From Agromyces humatus (GTDB lineage Bacteria > Actinomycetota > Actinomycetes > Actinomycetales > Microbacteriaceae): a stretch of 64,000 nt of DNA. The position numbers were made by a program, and so were the translations under genes. Below, in pieces: positions 1 to 9,072 of the stretch. Position 1 is the first letter of the stretch. The number at the start of each line of letters is the position of its first letter. The notes beneath the pieces were generated by a model. The model searched no databases. It was not told the origin of the DNA and worked only from the letters and a program-made list of their open reading frames with translations. The DNA lies in NCBI RefSeq assembly GCF_021228295.1, contig NZ_JAJQPD010000007.1, positions 124,001 through 188,000 on the forward strand. The letters are read 5' to 3'.

Positions 1-374
1 GCCTTCTCGGCTCGGGCCTCCTGGATGAGGCCCAGCGCGGCGTTCAGCAGGATGATCGCGAAGATCACGATCGCGTCGATCGGCAGGCCCTCGGCGCCCT
101 CGATGATCCACGCGACGAGTGAGATGGCGACCGCAGCGAGCAGCAGCACGATCAGGGGGTCGGTGAACTGGGCGAGGATGCGCCGCCACAGCGGGTTGCG
201 TTCGGTGCTGCGCAGCTCGTTCGACCCGATCGCGGCGAGCCGTCGCGCGGCCGCGTCGCTCGAGAGGCCACGATCGGGATCGACGCCGAGCGCACTCGCG
301 ACGGATGCGGCATCGGTACGGACCGGGTCGGGGAGGTCTGACAGGTCGATGGCCGCTTCCGGAAGGTTCGCCAT
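1..374 (-). CDS. Cation-transporting P-type ATPase, N-terminal fragment (runs off left edge)
   Basis: Only the first about 124 residues are in the window; the gene continues past position 1. The visible part has the Cation_ATPase_N fold (SDLPDPV...GLSSDAARRLAAIGSNELRS), then a first membrane helix pair beginning ILAQFTDPLIVLLLAAVAIS. This is typical of Ca2+-type (PacL/SERCA-like) P2 ATPases, which pump cations out of the cytoplasm. The ATG at 372-374 opens the frame and is divergent from the copper ATPase, so the two share the 92-bp region between them. The exact ion cannot be told because the ion-binding helices are missing. Confidence 0.85.
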   Translation of the reverse strand, partial: MANLPEAAIDLSDLPDPVRTDAASVASALGVDPDRGLSSDAAARRLAAIGSNELRSTERNPLWRRILAQFTDPLIVLLLAAVAISLVAWIIEGAEGLPIDAIVIFAIILLNAALGLIQEARAEK

Positions 375-418
375 GTCTTCATCCTCAGTTGCCGCGACGA
401 TTCCCACAACCGAACGGA

Positions 419-435
419 ATACCCCATGGGGGTAT
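419..435. promoter_or_regulatory. CsoR-type copper operator
   Basis: ATACCCCATGGGGGTAT is a 7-bp inverted repeat (ATACCCC / GGGGTAT) around a 3-nt centre, 31 bp before the copB start. It closely matches the G-tract dyads bound by CsoR-family copper repressors (TACCC...GGGTA type). A TATATG-like -10 lies at its right edge, so a bound repressor would block the promoter. No csoR gene lies in the window. Confidence 0.7.
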
Positions 436-466
436 ATGGTTGTGCGGAGTGACGACGGAGGACACT

Positions 467-2692
467 ATGAACATGACCCGCGACGACATGCACGAGCACC
501 ATGGTGACGACGGCGACGGCCACCACGCTCACGAAATGCACGCGACCGACACCGTGCCGAACGGGCACGACGCGCACGTCGGGCACGACGCGCACGCCGG
601 ACACGACATGCACGCCGGACACGACATGCACGCCGGACACGACATGCACGCCGGGCACGGCGGCGGCCACGGCGACCACGTCGGCCAGTTCCGCCGCCTG
701 TTCTGGATCATGCTCGTCATCGCGGTGCCCACGATCTTGTTCAGCCCGATGTTCGCCGACATCATCGGCTACTCCCTGCCCGACAACCCGCTGATCCCGT
801 GGATCTCCCCCGTGCTCGGCACGGTGCTGTACTTCTGGGGCGGCCGCCCGTTCCTCACCGGCGCCTGGTCGGAGCTCAAGGCCCGCAAGCCCGGCATGAT
901 GCTGCTCATCGGCCTCGCCATCACCGTCGCCTACTTCGCGTCGCTCGGTGCGACGCTCGGCCTGCTCGACCACCGCCTCGACTTCTGGTGGGAGCTCGCG
1001 CTCCTGATCGTGATCATGCTCCTCGGCCACTGGATCGAGATGCGCTCGATCGCGGCGACCTCATCGGCGCTCGACGCGCTCGCGGCGCTGCTCCCCGATG
1101 AGGCGGAACGGGTGGTCTCGGCGGGCTCGACCGACGAGGGCGACGGGACATCCGTCATCGAAACGGTCGCCCCCTCGGCGCTGCAGGTCGGCGATCTCGT
1201 GATCGTGCGTCCCGGCGGACGCGTTCCAGCCGACGGCGAGGTCGTCGACGGAACCGCGGCGGTCGACGAGTCGATGATCACGGGCGAGTCCGTCGCGGTG
1301 AGCCGCGGCCCCGGCGACCGGGTCGTCGCGGGCACCGTGGCGACCGACACCGCCCTGCGGGTGCGCGTCGCGGCGGTCGGCGACGACACCGCGCTCGCGG
1401 GCATCCAGCGACTCGTCGCGCAGGCTCAGGCGTCGACTTCGCGCGCACAGCGCCTCGCCGACCGTGCCGCAGGGTGGCTGTTCTGGTTCGCGCTCGGCGC
1501 CGCCGCCGTCACCGCGATCGCGTGGACGCTCGCGGGCAGCCCCGACGATGCCGTCATCCGCACGATCACCGTGCTCGTCATCGCCTGCCCCCACGCACTC
1601 GGGTTGGCGATCCCGCTCGTCGTGTCGATCGCGACCGAGCGGGCGGCCCGCGGCGGCGTGCTCATCACCGACCGCCTCGCCCTCGAGACGATGCGCACCG
1701 TGCAGGCCGTGCTGTTCGACAAGACCGGAACGCTCACGAAGGGCGAACCCGCCGTCACGAACGCCGCGGTCGCCCCTGGCCACGCGCTCAGCATCGACGA
1801 GCTGTTCGCCCTCGCGGCGGGCGCCGAGGGCGATTCCGAGCACCCGCTCGCCAAGGCGATCGTCACCGAGGGCGCCCGACGCGGCGTCGCCGGCCGACCA
1901 GCGCACGACTTCGAGGCGTCCGCCGCGATCGGCGTGAGGGCGCGCGTCGACGGGCGAATCGTGCAGGTCGGCGGGCCGGGCATGCTCGAGCTCGTGGGTC
2001 GGCCCCCGCTCGAGGCATCCGTCGCGTGGGCGCAGGCCGGGGCGACGGTGCTGCACGTGCTCATCGACGGCGAGGTCGCCGGCGCCATCGCGCTCGCCGA
2101 CGAGGTGCGCCCCGAATCGAAGCAGGCCGTCGACGCGCTGCGCTCGCTGGGCGTGCAGGTCGTCATGATCACGGGCGACGCCGAACCCGTCGCTCGCACG
2201 GTCGCCGCGCAGCTCGGCATCGACCGGGTCTTCGCCGGGGTGCGCCCCGAAGACAAGGCCGCAAAGGTGCAGGAGTTGCAGCACGAGGGGCTGTCGGTCG
2301 CCATGGTCGGCGACGGCGTGAACGACGCTCCGGCACTCGCGCAGGCCGATGTCGGCATCGCGATCGGCGCAGGCACGGATGTCGCGATCGCGTCGGCCGG
2401 CGTCATCCTCGCGTCATCCGACCCGCGTTCGGTGCTCTCGGTGATCGAGCTGTCCCGCGCGAGCTATCGCAAGATGAAGCAGAACCTGTGGTGGGCCGCG
2501 GGCTACAACCTCATCTCAGTGCCGCTCGCCGCGGGCGTGCTCGCGCCAGTCGGGTTCGTGCTGCCGATGTCGGTCGGTGCGATCCTGATGTCGCTCTCGA
2601 CGATCATCGTCGCCGCGAACGCGCAGCTGCTGCGCCGGCTCGACCTGCGGCCCGAGGCGTCGACGCGCGCGGTGCTCGCCCGGGCGCGCTGA
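467..2692 (+). CDS. copB: CopB-type copper-exporting P1B ATPase
   Basis: 741-residue heavy-metal P-type ATPase. The His-rich N-terminus (about residues 1-70, repeats of GHDMHA) is followed by membrane helices, TGES (272-275), the intramembrane metal motif CPH (374-376), the phosphorylation loop DKTGTLT (Asp418) and GDGVND (615-620). CPH with a His-rich tail and no CxxC metal-binding domain defines the CopB (P1B-3) subclass, which exports Cu+/Cu2+. The start is the ATG at 467, with GGAGG at 457-461; upstream in-frame codons cross the operator. A CsoR-like dyad upstream implies copper induction. The gene is convergent with the DUF1801 gene and bounded by a palindrome. Confidence 0.93.
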   Translation: MNMTRDDMHEHHGDDGDGHHAHEMHATDTVPNGHDAHVGHDAHAGHDMHAGHDMHAGHDMHAGHGGGHGDHVGQFRRLFWIMLVIAVPTILFSPMFADIIGYSLPDNPLIPWISPVLGTVLYFWGGRPFLTGAWSELKARKPGMMLLIGLAITVAYFASLGATLGLLDHRLDFWWELALLIVIMLLGHWIEMRSIAATSSALDALAALLPDEAERVVSAGSTDEGDGTSVIETVAPSALQVGDLVIVRPGGRVPADGEVVDGTAAVDESMITGESVAVSRGPGDRVVAGTVATDTALRVRVAAVGDDTALAGIQRLVAQAQASTSRAQRLADRAAGWLFWFALGAAAVTAIAWTLAGSPDDAVIRTITVLVIACPHALGLAIPLVVSIATERAARGGVLITDRLALETMRTVQAVLFDKTGTLTKGEPAVTNAAVAPGHALSIDELFALAAGAEGDSEHPLAKAIVTEGARRGVAGRPAHDFEASAAIGVRARVDGRIVQVGGPGMLELVGRPPLEASVAWAQAGATVLHVLIDGEVAGAIALADEVRPESKQAVDALRSLGVQVVMITGDAEPVARTVAAQLGIDRVFAGVRPEDKAAKVQELQHEGLSVAMVGDGVNDAPALAQADVGIAIGAGTDVAIASAGVILASSDPRSVLSVIELSRASYRKMKQNLWWAAGYNLISVPLAAGVLAPVGFVLPMSVGAILMSLSTIIVAANAQLLRRLDLRPEASTRAVLARAR
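563..652 (+). repeat. copB: Five 18-bp tandem repeats encoding His-rich metal-binding tail
   Basis: Five consecutive 18-bp units of the GGACACGACATGCACGCC type start at 563, 581, 599, 617 and 635. The last three are nearly identical at DNA level, which suggests recent slippage expansion. Each unit encodes six residues, GHD(A/M)HA or a close variant, so copy number sets the number of copper-binding His residues. Confidence 0.9.
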
Positions 2693-2796
2693 GCCGCGGC
2701 GACGGCCACCGCCCGGGACATCCGCTGCTCGGGCCGGTCGCGGGGGCTCCCTCCCGCCACGCGACCGTCGCCGCCGGGCACGCACCAGAGTCCGGT

Positions 2797-2836
2797 GTTC
2801 CGCTGGAGTGATCGAATTCGCATACTCCAGCGGAAC
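2797..2836. terminator. Long palindrome, probable bidirectional terminator
   Basis: GTTCCGCTGGAGT (2797-2809) pairs perfectly with ACTCCAGCGGAAC (2824-2836) around a 14-nt loop that itself contains CGAATTCG. It lies between two convergent genes (copB and DUF1801). No U-tract follows, as is common in actinobacteria, so the terminator role is inferred from position. Confidence 0.55.
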
Positions 2837-2872
2837 AGCGTCACTCCGGCGTGAAGATTGGAGGCGCCGACG

Positions 2873-3304
2873 TCAACGCGCGTCGGGCGTGAGTTCGCGC
2901 GCCCGGCACAGCAGTGAGCGCAACGCGTCGAGGTCGACGTCAGCAGCGGTCGCGAACGTGATCGCCGCCGAGCCGACCTTGACCTTGCCGAGCCGATCGG
3001 CCGCCGCCTTCACCAGGTAGGCGCCGTCCTCGGCGGCATTCACGTAGATGCTCAGGTGCCGCTGCTGCGCGGCGAGGCCCACGAGGAACCACTCGACCGA
3101 AGCGCCGCGCGGCCGCGGCTGGCTGATTCCGCCGTACCCCACGATGAGCTGGTCGGTGCCGCCCCACATCGGACCCTCCCACATCACCCGCTCGAGCCCC
3201 GCGAGCTCGGCGGCGATCAACTCGTCGAGCGCACGCATATCGTCGCCCTGCCTGCCCTCGACGCCCCTGAGGAAGGTGTCGACGTCGGTGTCGGTGCGTT
3301 CCAT
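2873..3304 (-). CDS. DUF1801 domain protein
   Basis: 143-residue cytoplasmic protein of the DUF1801 (YdhG-like) fold. It has the Trp-rich core WEGPMWGG and GYGGISQPRP followed by WFLVGLAAQQRHLSIYV. The family's biochemical role is not established. I chose the ATG at 3302-3304 (MERTDTDVDTF) because the domain starts there; a longer in-frame reading would add 26 non-conserved residues. It is divergent from the DGPF/ECF operon; the 268 bp between them holds the ECF-type promoter and nothing else I can name. Confidence 0.75.
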   Translation of the reverse strand: MERTDTDVDTFLRGVEGRQGDDMRALDELIAAELAGLERVMWEGPMWGGTDQLIVGYGGISQPRPRGASVEWFLVGLAAQQRHLSIYVNAAEDGAYLVKAAADRLGKVKVGSAAITFATAADVDLDALRSLLCRARELTPDAR

Positions 3305-3494
3305 GCGACCATTCTGCCCCTGCGACGGATGTCCCGTGCTCGGGCATTCATTCGCAATGCAGGACCACAGCCCCGCCACCACGCCTATGCGAGGGCGCCA
3401 CCCCGCTCATCCTGCGCCGTGGACGCACTCGGGCGCGGCCCGTGACGCCCAGCGAGCGTCATGCCAGCATGGGTCGAAAGAATTTCTCGATCGA

Positions 3495-3524
3495 TGTCGA
3501 TCCGGCCCATCCCTGTTCGACGTC
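3495..3524 (+). promoter_or_regulatory. Predicted ECF42-type promoter
   Basis: TGTCGA at 3495-3500 is followed after 17 nt by CGAC (3518-3521) and then CGTC. This matches the bipartite consensus reported for ECF42 sigma factors (TGTCGA at -35, CG(A/T)C at -10). It lies about 50 bp before the DGPF gene that is co-transcribed with an ECF42 sigma factor, which implies autoregulation. Confidence 0.6.
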
Positions 3525-3572
3525 GAAGTGAGGCGGGCACTCACGCTCGCTCCCGAACAAGGAGAGACGACC

Positions 3573-4007
3573 ATGAAGTACATGCTGATCATGCGGGCCA
3601 ACGACGAGGGCTACGCGGCATACGACGAGCTCGACTTCACCGAGATCATCGCCGCGATGGGCGCGTACAACGAGTCGCTCATGAAGGCGGGCGTGCTGCT
3701 CGCCGGCGAGGGGCTCGCCGACGCCAAGGAGGGCTTCGTCGTCGACTTCGACTCGACCCCGCCCGTGGTCACCGACGGCCCCTACGCCGAGGCGAAGGAA
3801 CTGTTCAACGGCTTCTGGATCATCCAGGTCTCGAGCAAGGAGGAGGCCGCGGAGTGGGCCAAGCGCTGCCCGCTCGGCCCCGGTACGCGCCTCGAGGTGC
3901 GTCGCGTCAACGAACTCGAGGACTTCCCGCAGGACAACGAGTGGATCCAGAAGGAGGCCGGCTGGCGCGAGGAGCTCGAGGGCAAGGCCGCCGGCACGAA
4001 CGGCTGA
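3573..4007 (+). CDS. YCII/DGPF-family protein
   Basis: 144-residue YCII-related protein with the signature DGPYAEAKE and the family opening MKYMLIMRAND. DGPF proteins are small dimeric ferredoxin-like proteins of unclear catalytic role, repeatedly found beside ECF42 sigma factors and thought to belong to their regulons. The ATG at 3573 has GGAGAG at 3561-3566. Only four bases separate its stop from the sigma factor start, so they form an operon driven by the predicted ECF promoter. Confidence 0.88.
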   Translation: MKYMLIMRANDEGYAAYDELDFTEIIAAMGAYNESLMKAGVLLAGEGLADAKEGFVVDFDSTPPVVTDGPYAEAKELFNGFWIIQVSSKEEAAEWAKRCPLGPGTRLEVRRVNELEDFPQDNEWIQKEAGWREELEGKAAGTNG

Positions 4008-4011
4008 TCCC

Positions 4012-5436
4012 ATGACGACCGACCCGGCTGGCGGGGCATCCGTTTCCCCCAATCGTTCCGGGGGTGCATTCCCGCCAGATCCGCCCGCGACACGCGGTGT
4101 GGATGGCGCAGAAGCACCCCCGGAAGGAATCGATGCGACGGATGTCCCGGGCGCGGTCGATGCGGCGGACGCCGACGCCGCCGACCGTGCCCGACGCACC
4201 ATCGCCGCGGTGTGGCGCATCGAGTCGGCGCGAATCGTCGCGACCCTCACGCGCTTCGTGGGCGACGTCGGCCAGGCCGAGGATCTCGCGCAGGAGGCCC
4301 TCGTCGAGGCGCTCAAGCAGTGGCCCGACGAGGGCGTCCCGCGCAACCCCGGAGCCTGGCTCACCGCGGTCGCGAAGCGCCGCGCGATCGACGGTTGGCG
4401 CCGGCGCGAGCGGCTCGACGAGCGCTACGCGGCGATGGCCCGCGACCTCGAGCAGCAGGGCGGCGAGGCATCCGACACCTTCTGGGACCCCGACACGATC
4501 GACGACGACATCCTGCGACTGATCTTCGTCTCGTGTCACCCGGTGCTCTCACGCGAGGCGCAGATCGCGTTGACGCTGCGCATCGTGGGCGGCCTCTCGA
4601 GCGACGAGATCGCGCGGGCGTTCCTGGTGCCGACCGCGACGATCCAGCAGCGCATCGTGCGCGCGAAGAAGACCCTCGGCGCGGCGAAGGTGCCGTTCGA
4701 GGTGCCCGAGCCGAACGAGTACGCCGAGCGTCTCGGATCGGTGCTGAGCGTGCTCTACCTGATCTTCAACGAGGGATACCTTCCCGCCTCGGGCGAGCAG
4801 TGGGTGCGACCGGATGTCTCGGCCGAGGCCCTGCGGCTCGCGCGCGTCGTCGCGGGGCTGATGCCGAAGGAGCCCGAGGCGCAGTCGCTCGTGGCGCTCA
4901 TGGAGTTCACCGCGTCGCGCTTCGCGGCGCGCACGGCGCGTGACGGAACGCCGATCCCGCTCGACCAGCAGGACCGCTCCCGGTGGGACCGTGCGCAGAT
5001 CGCCAGGGGCTCTGCCGCCCTCGCTCGCGCCGACCGCATCGGGCGGGGTCGGGCGTCGTACGGGCTGCAGGCGGCGATCGCCGAGTGCCATGCGATCGCG
5101 CCCACGGCCGATGAGACCGACTGGGCCCGCATCGCGCTGCTCTACGAGGCGCTGGGGCGCCTCGCACCGTCACCGGTGGTCGAGCTGAACCGGGCCGTCG
5201 CGGTGGCGATGTCGACGGGGCCGGCCTCGGCGTTGCGCATCGTCGACGACCTCGCGGGCGGAGGCAGGCTCGCCGGCTACGCGCCCCTGCCGGCGGTTCG
5301 CGGCGAACTGCTTGCACGGCTCGGCCGCACCGCCGAGGCGCGCACCGAGCTCGAGCTCGCGGCGCGCCTCACGGGCAACGAGCGCGAGCGCGACGCCCTG
5401 CTCGCCAAGGCCGCGGCGCTCGACGCCCGCGCCTGA
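4012..5436 (+). CDS. ECF42-group RNA polymerase sigma factor with C-terminal helical extension
   Basis: 474 residues. After a disordered, Pro/Ala/Asp-rich leader of about 60 residues come sigma-2 (VGDVGQAEDLAQEALVEALKQW) and sigma-4 (GGLSSDEIARAFLVPTATIQQRI). A C-terminal region of about 280 residues follows (LIFNEGYLPASGEQW..., ELNRAVAVAM), resembling TPR/DUF6596. That long C-terminal domain and the adjacent DGPF gene define ECF42. These sigma factors have no classical anti-sigma, and the extension is thought to control activity. The start at 4012 is the first ATG after the DGPF stop; the long leader leaves later starts possible. Confidence 0.87.
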   Translation: MTTDPAGGASVSPNRSGGAFPPDPPATRGVDGAEAPPEGIDATDVPGAVDAADADAADRARRTIAAVWRIESARIVATLTRFVGDVGQAEDLAQEALVEALKQWPDEGVPRNPGAWLTAVAKRRAIDGWRRRERLDERYAAMARDLEQQGGEASDTFWDPDTIDDDILRLIFVSCHPVLSREAQIALTLRIVGGLSSDEIARAFLVPTATIQQRIVRAKKTLGAAKVPFEVPEPNEYAERLGSVLSVLYLIFNEGYLPASGEQWVRPDVSAEALRLARVVAGLMPKEPEAQSLVALMEFTASRFAARTARDGTPIPLDQQDRSRWDRAQIARGSAALARADRIGRGRASYGLQAAIAECHAIAPTADETDWARIALLYEALGRLAPSPVVELNRAVAVAMSTGPASALRIVDDLAGGGRLAGYAPLPAVRGELLARLGRTAEARTELELAARLTGNERERDALLAKAAALDARA

Positions 5437-5442
5437 CCCCGT

Positions 5443-5528
5443 GGGTTGAGCAGGCGCGTCAGCGCCGTCTCGAAGCCCGCCCCGCACTCACTGGTTTCGA
5501 GACGGTCGCTTCGCTCCCTCCTCAACCC
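5443..5528. repeat. REP-like palindrome (GGGTTGAG ... CTCAACCC)
   Basis: The arms GGGTTGAG (5443-5450) and CTCAACCC (5521-5528) enclose inner arms CGTCTCGAA and TTTCGAGACGG. The same module occurs at 58021-58187 and, in modified form, at 17991-18090. It lies between the convergent sigma-factor and RND genes and overlaps the RND stop codon, supplying its final GGT-TGA. Probably a bacterial REP/terminator-like repeat. Confidence 0.75.
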
Positions 5529-8500
5529 GCCGAGATGACCCGGGCCTCGCGCTTCGCGCGCCGACGCTCGCGCCCGCCCTCGACGAGGTCGTACAGCGAG
5601 GGCAGCACCACGAGGGTGAGCGCGGTCGACGACACGAGGCCGCCGATCACCACGAGCGCGAGCGGCTGCGAGATGAAGCCGCCGGTGCCGGTGATGCCGA
5701 GCGCGAGTGGCAGCAGCGCGAAGATCGTCGCGAGCGCGGTCATGAGGATCGGCCGCAGGCGTCGGGATGACCCGTGCACGAGCGCGTCGCGCACGTTCAT
5801 GCCCCGGTCGCGGTACTGGTTCACGAGGTCGACCAGCACGATCGCGTTCGTGACGACGATGCCGACGAGCATGAGCACGCCGACGAGCGATGCGACGCCG
5901 AGCGGGATCCCGGTGATGACCTGCAGCGCGATCGCACCGGTTGCCGCGAACGGCACCGACACGAGCAGCAGCAGCGGCTGCAGCAGCGAACGGAACGTCG
6001 CCACCATGACGATGTACACGATGAGGATCGCCGCGAGCAGCGCGATGCCGAGTTGCGAGAACGACTCGGTCTGGTCGGCGGTGACGCCGCCGAGCGACGC
6101 GGTCGTTCCCGCGGGAAGGTCGACCGTGGCGACGGCCGACGAGACGGCGGTGCTCGCGGTGCCGAGGTCGTCGCCCGACGGGGTCGCCGACACGGTCGCG
6201 CTGCGCAGCCCCTGCACGGTGGTGACCGAGGCGGGCCCGTCGACCTCGGCCACGGTCGCGAGCGTGTCGAGCCGCACGAGCCCAGTGGGCGTCGGCACCT
6301 CGAGCGCTGAGAGCGTTGCGATCGTGGTCGGCGGATTCTCGGTGGCCAGGTAGATCGTCAGCGTCTTCTCGTCGATCACGACCGAACCAGCGGTCTGCGG
6401 CGCCATCGCGGCCGACACGAAGCCACCGAGCGCGACCTCGGAGTAGCCTGCGGCCGCGGCATCCGCTCGGTTCACCTCGACGGCGATGTACGGGCGCGAC
6501 TCCGACAGGTTCGACGACACCTGGGTGATCGAGTCGACGCCGCCGAGTTCGTCGACGACGGCGTCAGTTGCCGTCTGCAGGTCGACGGCGTTCGACGCGG
6601 TGATGTCGACTTCGATGTCGTTCGACGCGCCGAACCCGCTCGCCGCGGTGAGAGTGACCTCGCCGACGTCGTCGAGCTCGTCGACCGACTCGCGCACCGA
6701 GGCCTGCAGCGCCTCTTGATCGGCGTCTTCATCGGTGGTGACCGAGTAGGTGATCGTCGCGCCGCCCCCGCCGAATGCCGCCGCGAGCGGGCTCGAGCCG
6801 GTGCCGATCGAGGTCTGCACGATCTCGACGCCCTCGGTGCCGCGGATCGCGTCTTCGACGGGCTCGGATGCCGCATCCATGGCGTCGAGGCTCGTACCCA
6901 CGGGCAGCTCCTGCGAGACCTGGAACGTGTTCTGCCCTGACGATCCGAGGAAGTTCGTCTTCATGAGCGGCGTGAGCGCGACCGTGCCGGCGAGGATGAG
7001 CACCGCGACGATGATGGTCACGACGCCGTGCTTGAGCGTCCACTCGATGATCGGAAGGTAGCCACGCTGCAGGCGCGACGGGTGTTCGAGTTCGTCGACG
7101 GTGCCGGCGCGGGCGGGCCGATCGGATGCCCCGACGGCGGCCGGCGCGTCAGACGTCGCGGTCGCAGCGGCGGGCGCGGGGCGAGCGGATGTCGCATCCG
7201 CGTCGCCCGCGGAACGACCGAGGCCGGCCTCACCGTCGGGTCCGCGAAGTTCGGGCGCGAGCCACACGTCGTCGACGAACGCGGCCGCCGCGAGCTCGGC
7301 CTCGTCTTCGTGCTTGTGCAGCTTCGCGGGCTTCAGGAACCAGTATGCGAGCACGGGCACGATCGTGAGCGACACGAACAGCGACGCGACGAGCGCGATC
7401 GTCACGGTGAAGGCGAACGGGCGGAACAGCTCGCCCGTGACGCCCTCGACCAACGCGAGCGGCACGAACACGGCGACCGTGGTGATCGTCGACGCGGTGA
7501 TGGCTCCGGCGACTTCGCGTACCGCGTGCACGATGGTGGCGGCCTTGTCGACGCCGTCGACGAGGTGGCGTTTGATGTTCTCGATGACGACGATGGAGTC
7601 GTCGACGACTCGGCCGATGGCGATGGTGAGCGCGCCGAGCGTCAGGATGTTGAGGGTGTAGTCGGCCGCCTGCAGACCGATGAACGTGACGAGTACCGAC
7701 GTCGGGATCGAGATCGCCGTGACGAGCGTCGCCCGGATCGAGAGCAGGAACACCAGGATGACGATCACTGCGAACACCAGGCCGAGCAGGCCCTCGGTCG
7801 CGAGTGACTCGATCGATTGCTCGATGTAGGGCGCCTGATCGAACACGACCGTGAACGACGCGCCGGGATTCGTGGTGTCGAGCGACGCCTCGAGGTCGGG
7901 CAGCAGCGCCGTGACGGCGTTCGACACCTCGACGGTGTTCGCGGCGGGCAGCTTGGTGACCGAGATCGTGAGGGCGGGCTCGCCGTCGACGCGCGAGATG
8001 CTCGTCACCGGGTTGTCGGCGAGTTCGACGGTCGCCACGTCGGCGATCGTCGCGGCCACGGGAACCGCGACCGTCGTCGCCGCGCCGACGGCAGCGTCGA
8101 CGCCCGGAACCCCGGCACCGGTGTCGGGAAGCCCTTCGACTCCCTCGGCACCGCCGCCGGCGTCGGGCGCCGGCTGCTGCTGGGTCGCGCCGACCACCGG
8201 CAACTCGGCGATCTCATCGACGCTGCCGAGCCGCGCGCCCGTCTGCACCGCGAAGGTCGAGTCGCCCTCGGTGATCGAGCCGGCCGGTACGAGCAGGCCG
8301 TTCTGCGCGAGCGCGTCGCGGATGGCCTGCTGGGTGATGCCGAACGCGGCGAGCTGAACGGGGTCGGGCGTGATCGTGACGCGTTGGCCGATCTCGCCGA
8401 TGAGCGTCGCGTCGCGCACGCCGTCGACGTCGGTGATCTCGGCGAGGGTCGTGCGTTCGATCTCGTCGGAGAGGGAGCTGATGTCGTCGACCCCGGTGAC

Positions 8501-8926
8501 GGCGATCTGCAGCACGGGGAAGTCGTCGAGGCTGAGCGCGATGACCTGGGGGTCGAGGTCTTCGGGAAGCTGGCCGGCGATGCGGTTCACCGATGAGAGC
8601 AGCTTCTGCTCCGCGAAGGCGAGGTCCGTGCCGTAGGTGAAGCTCGCGGTGACCCGTGAGAGGCCCGTCGAGCTCGTGGTCGAGGTCGATTCGAGCCCGG
8701 TGATGCCCTGGATCGCGGTCTCGATCGGCGTCGAGACGTCGGTGTTCACGATGTCGGGCGACGCCCCCGGGTAGCTCGTCACGATCGAGAGTTGCGGGAA
8801 GGCGATCGACGGCGCGAGCTCCTGCTTGAGGCTCGTCAGCGAGATGCCGCCGAAGATCGCGACGACGACCGTGACCAGCGCGATGAGCGCGCGGTTCTTC
8901 ATGCTGAGCGCGGCGAGCAGATGCAT
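5522..8926 (-). CDS. RND-superfamily (AcrB/HAE1-like) efflux permease
   Basis: 1134 residues, full length for a hydrophobe/amphiphile RND pump. TM1 begins ALIALVTVVVAIFGGISL, followed by the porter-domain motif FPQLSIVTSYPGASPDIV. The TM4 proton-relay motif is GRVVDDSIVVIEN, and a second internal half starts near residue 640. An Ala/Asp-rich cytoplasmic insert of about 80 residues (AAAFVDDVW...TVDELEHPS) sits between the halves, and a low-complexity Pro/Gly insert in the first porter loop. No membrane-fusion or outer-channel partner is adjacent, as expected in a monoderm. Substrate unknown. The last codons overlap the REP-like repeat. Confidence 0.9.
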   Translation of the reverse strand: MHLLAALSMKNRALIALVTVVVAIFGGISLTSLKQELAPSIAFPQLSIVTSYPGASPDIVNTDVSTPIETAIQGITGLESTSTTSSTGLSRVTASFTYGTDLAFAEQKLLSSVNRIAGQLPEDLDPQVIALSLDDFPVLQIAVTGVDDISSLSDEIERTTLAEITDVDGVRDATLIGEIGQRVTITPDPVQLAAFGITQQAIRDALAQNGLLVPAGSITEGDSTFAVQTGARLGSVDEIAELPVVGATQQQPAPDAGGGAEGVEGLPDTGAGVPGVDAAVGAATTVAVPVAATIADVATVELADNPVTSISRVDGEPALTISVTKLPAANTVEVSNAVTALLPDLEASLDTTNPGASFTVVFDQAPYIEQSIESLATEGLLGLVFAVIVILVFLLSIRATLVTAISIPTSVLVTFIGLQAADYTLNILTLGALTIAIGRVVDDSIVVIENIKRHLVDGVDKAATIVHAVREVAGAITASTITTVAVFVPLALVEGVTGELFRPFAFTVTIALVASLFVSLTIVPVLAYWFLKPAKLHKHEDEAELAAAAFVDDVWLAPELRGPDGEAGLGRSAGDADATSARPAPAAATATSDAPAAVGASDRPARAGTVDELEHPSRLQRGYLPIIEWTLKHGVVTIIVAVLILAGTVALTPLMKTNFLGSSGQNTFQVSQELPVGTSLDAMDAASEPVEDAIRGTEGVEIVQTSIGTGSSPLAAAFGGGGATITYSVTTDEDADQEALQASVRESVDELDDVGEVTLTAASGFGASNDIEVDITASNAVDLQTATDAVVDELGGVDSITQVSSNLSESRPYIAVEVNRADAAAAGYSEVALGGFVSAAMAPQTAGSVVIDEKTLTIYLATENPPTTIATLSALEVPTPTGLVRLDTLATVAEVDGPASVTTVQGLRSATVSATPSGDDLGTASTAVSSAVATVDLPAGTTASLGGVTADQTESFSQLGIALLAAILIVYIVMVATFRSLLQPLLLLVSVPFAATGAIALQVITGIPLGVASLVGVLMLVGIVVTNAIVLVDLVNQYRDRGMNVRDALVHGSSRRLRPILMTALATIFALLPLALGITGTGGFISQPLALVVIGGLVSSTALTLVVLPSLYDLVEGGRERRRAKREARVISAG

Positions 8927-9015
8927 TGGTCGATTCTCGCAGCCGCGACCCCCGCGAATGTCACCGGCCGGCGAATTTCGGGGGTTCTCCCCCGCTGAGA
9001 GCGAAATCGACGAAC

Positions 9016-9047
9016 GGGTGGCGGACGACGCTCGTCGTCCGCCACCC
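9016..9047 (-). terminator. Strong hairpin terminator after phytase-like gene
   Basis: GGGTGGCGGACGACG (9016-9030) pairs with CGTCGTCCGCCACCC (9033-9047), a 14-15 bp GC-rich stem with a very short loop, 26 bp past the stop of the minus-strand esterase. The flank on that strand is only mildly T-rich. Confidence 0.75.
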
Positions 9048-9072
9048 GGATTGCATGCCGAGCGCGCTCGGC

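Noticed and set aside
563..652. Tandem repeats as a non-coding satellite or CRISPR
   Set aside because: They are in frame in copB and encode the His-rich metal-binding tail.
1061..2406. Two long minus-strand frames opposite copB
   Set aside because: They mirror the codon structure of copB, which has every P-type ATPase motif.
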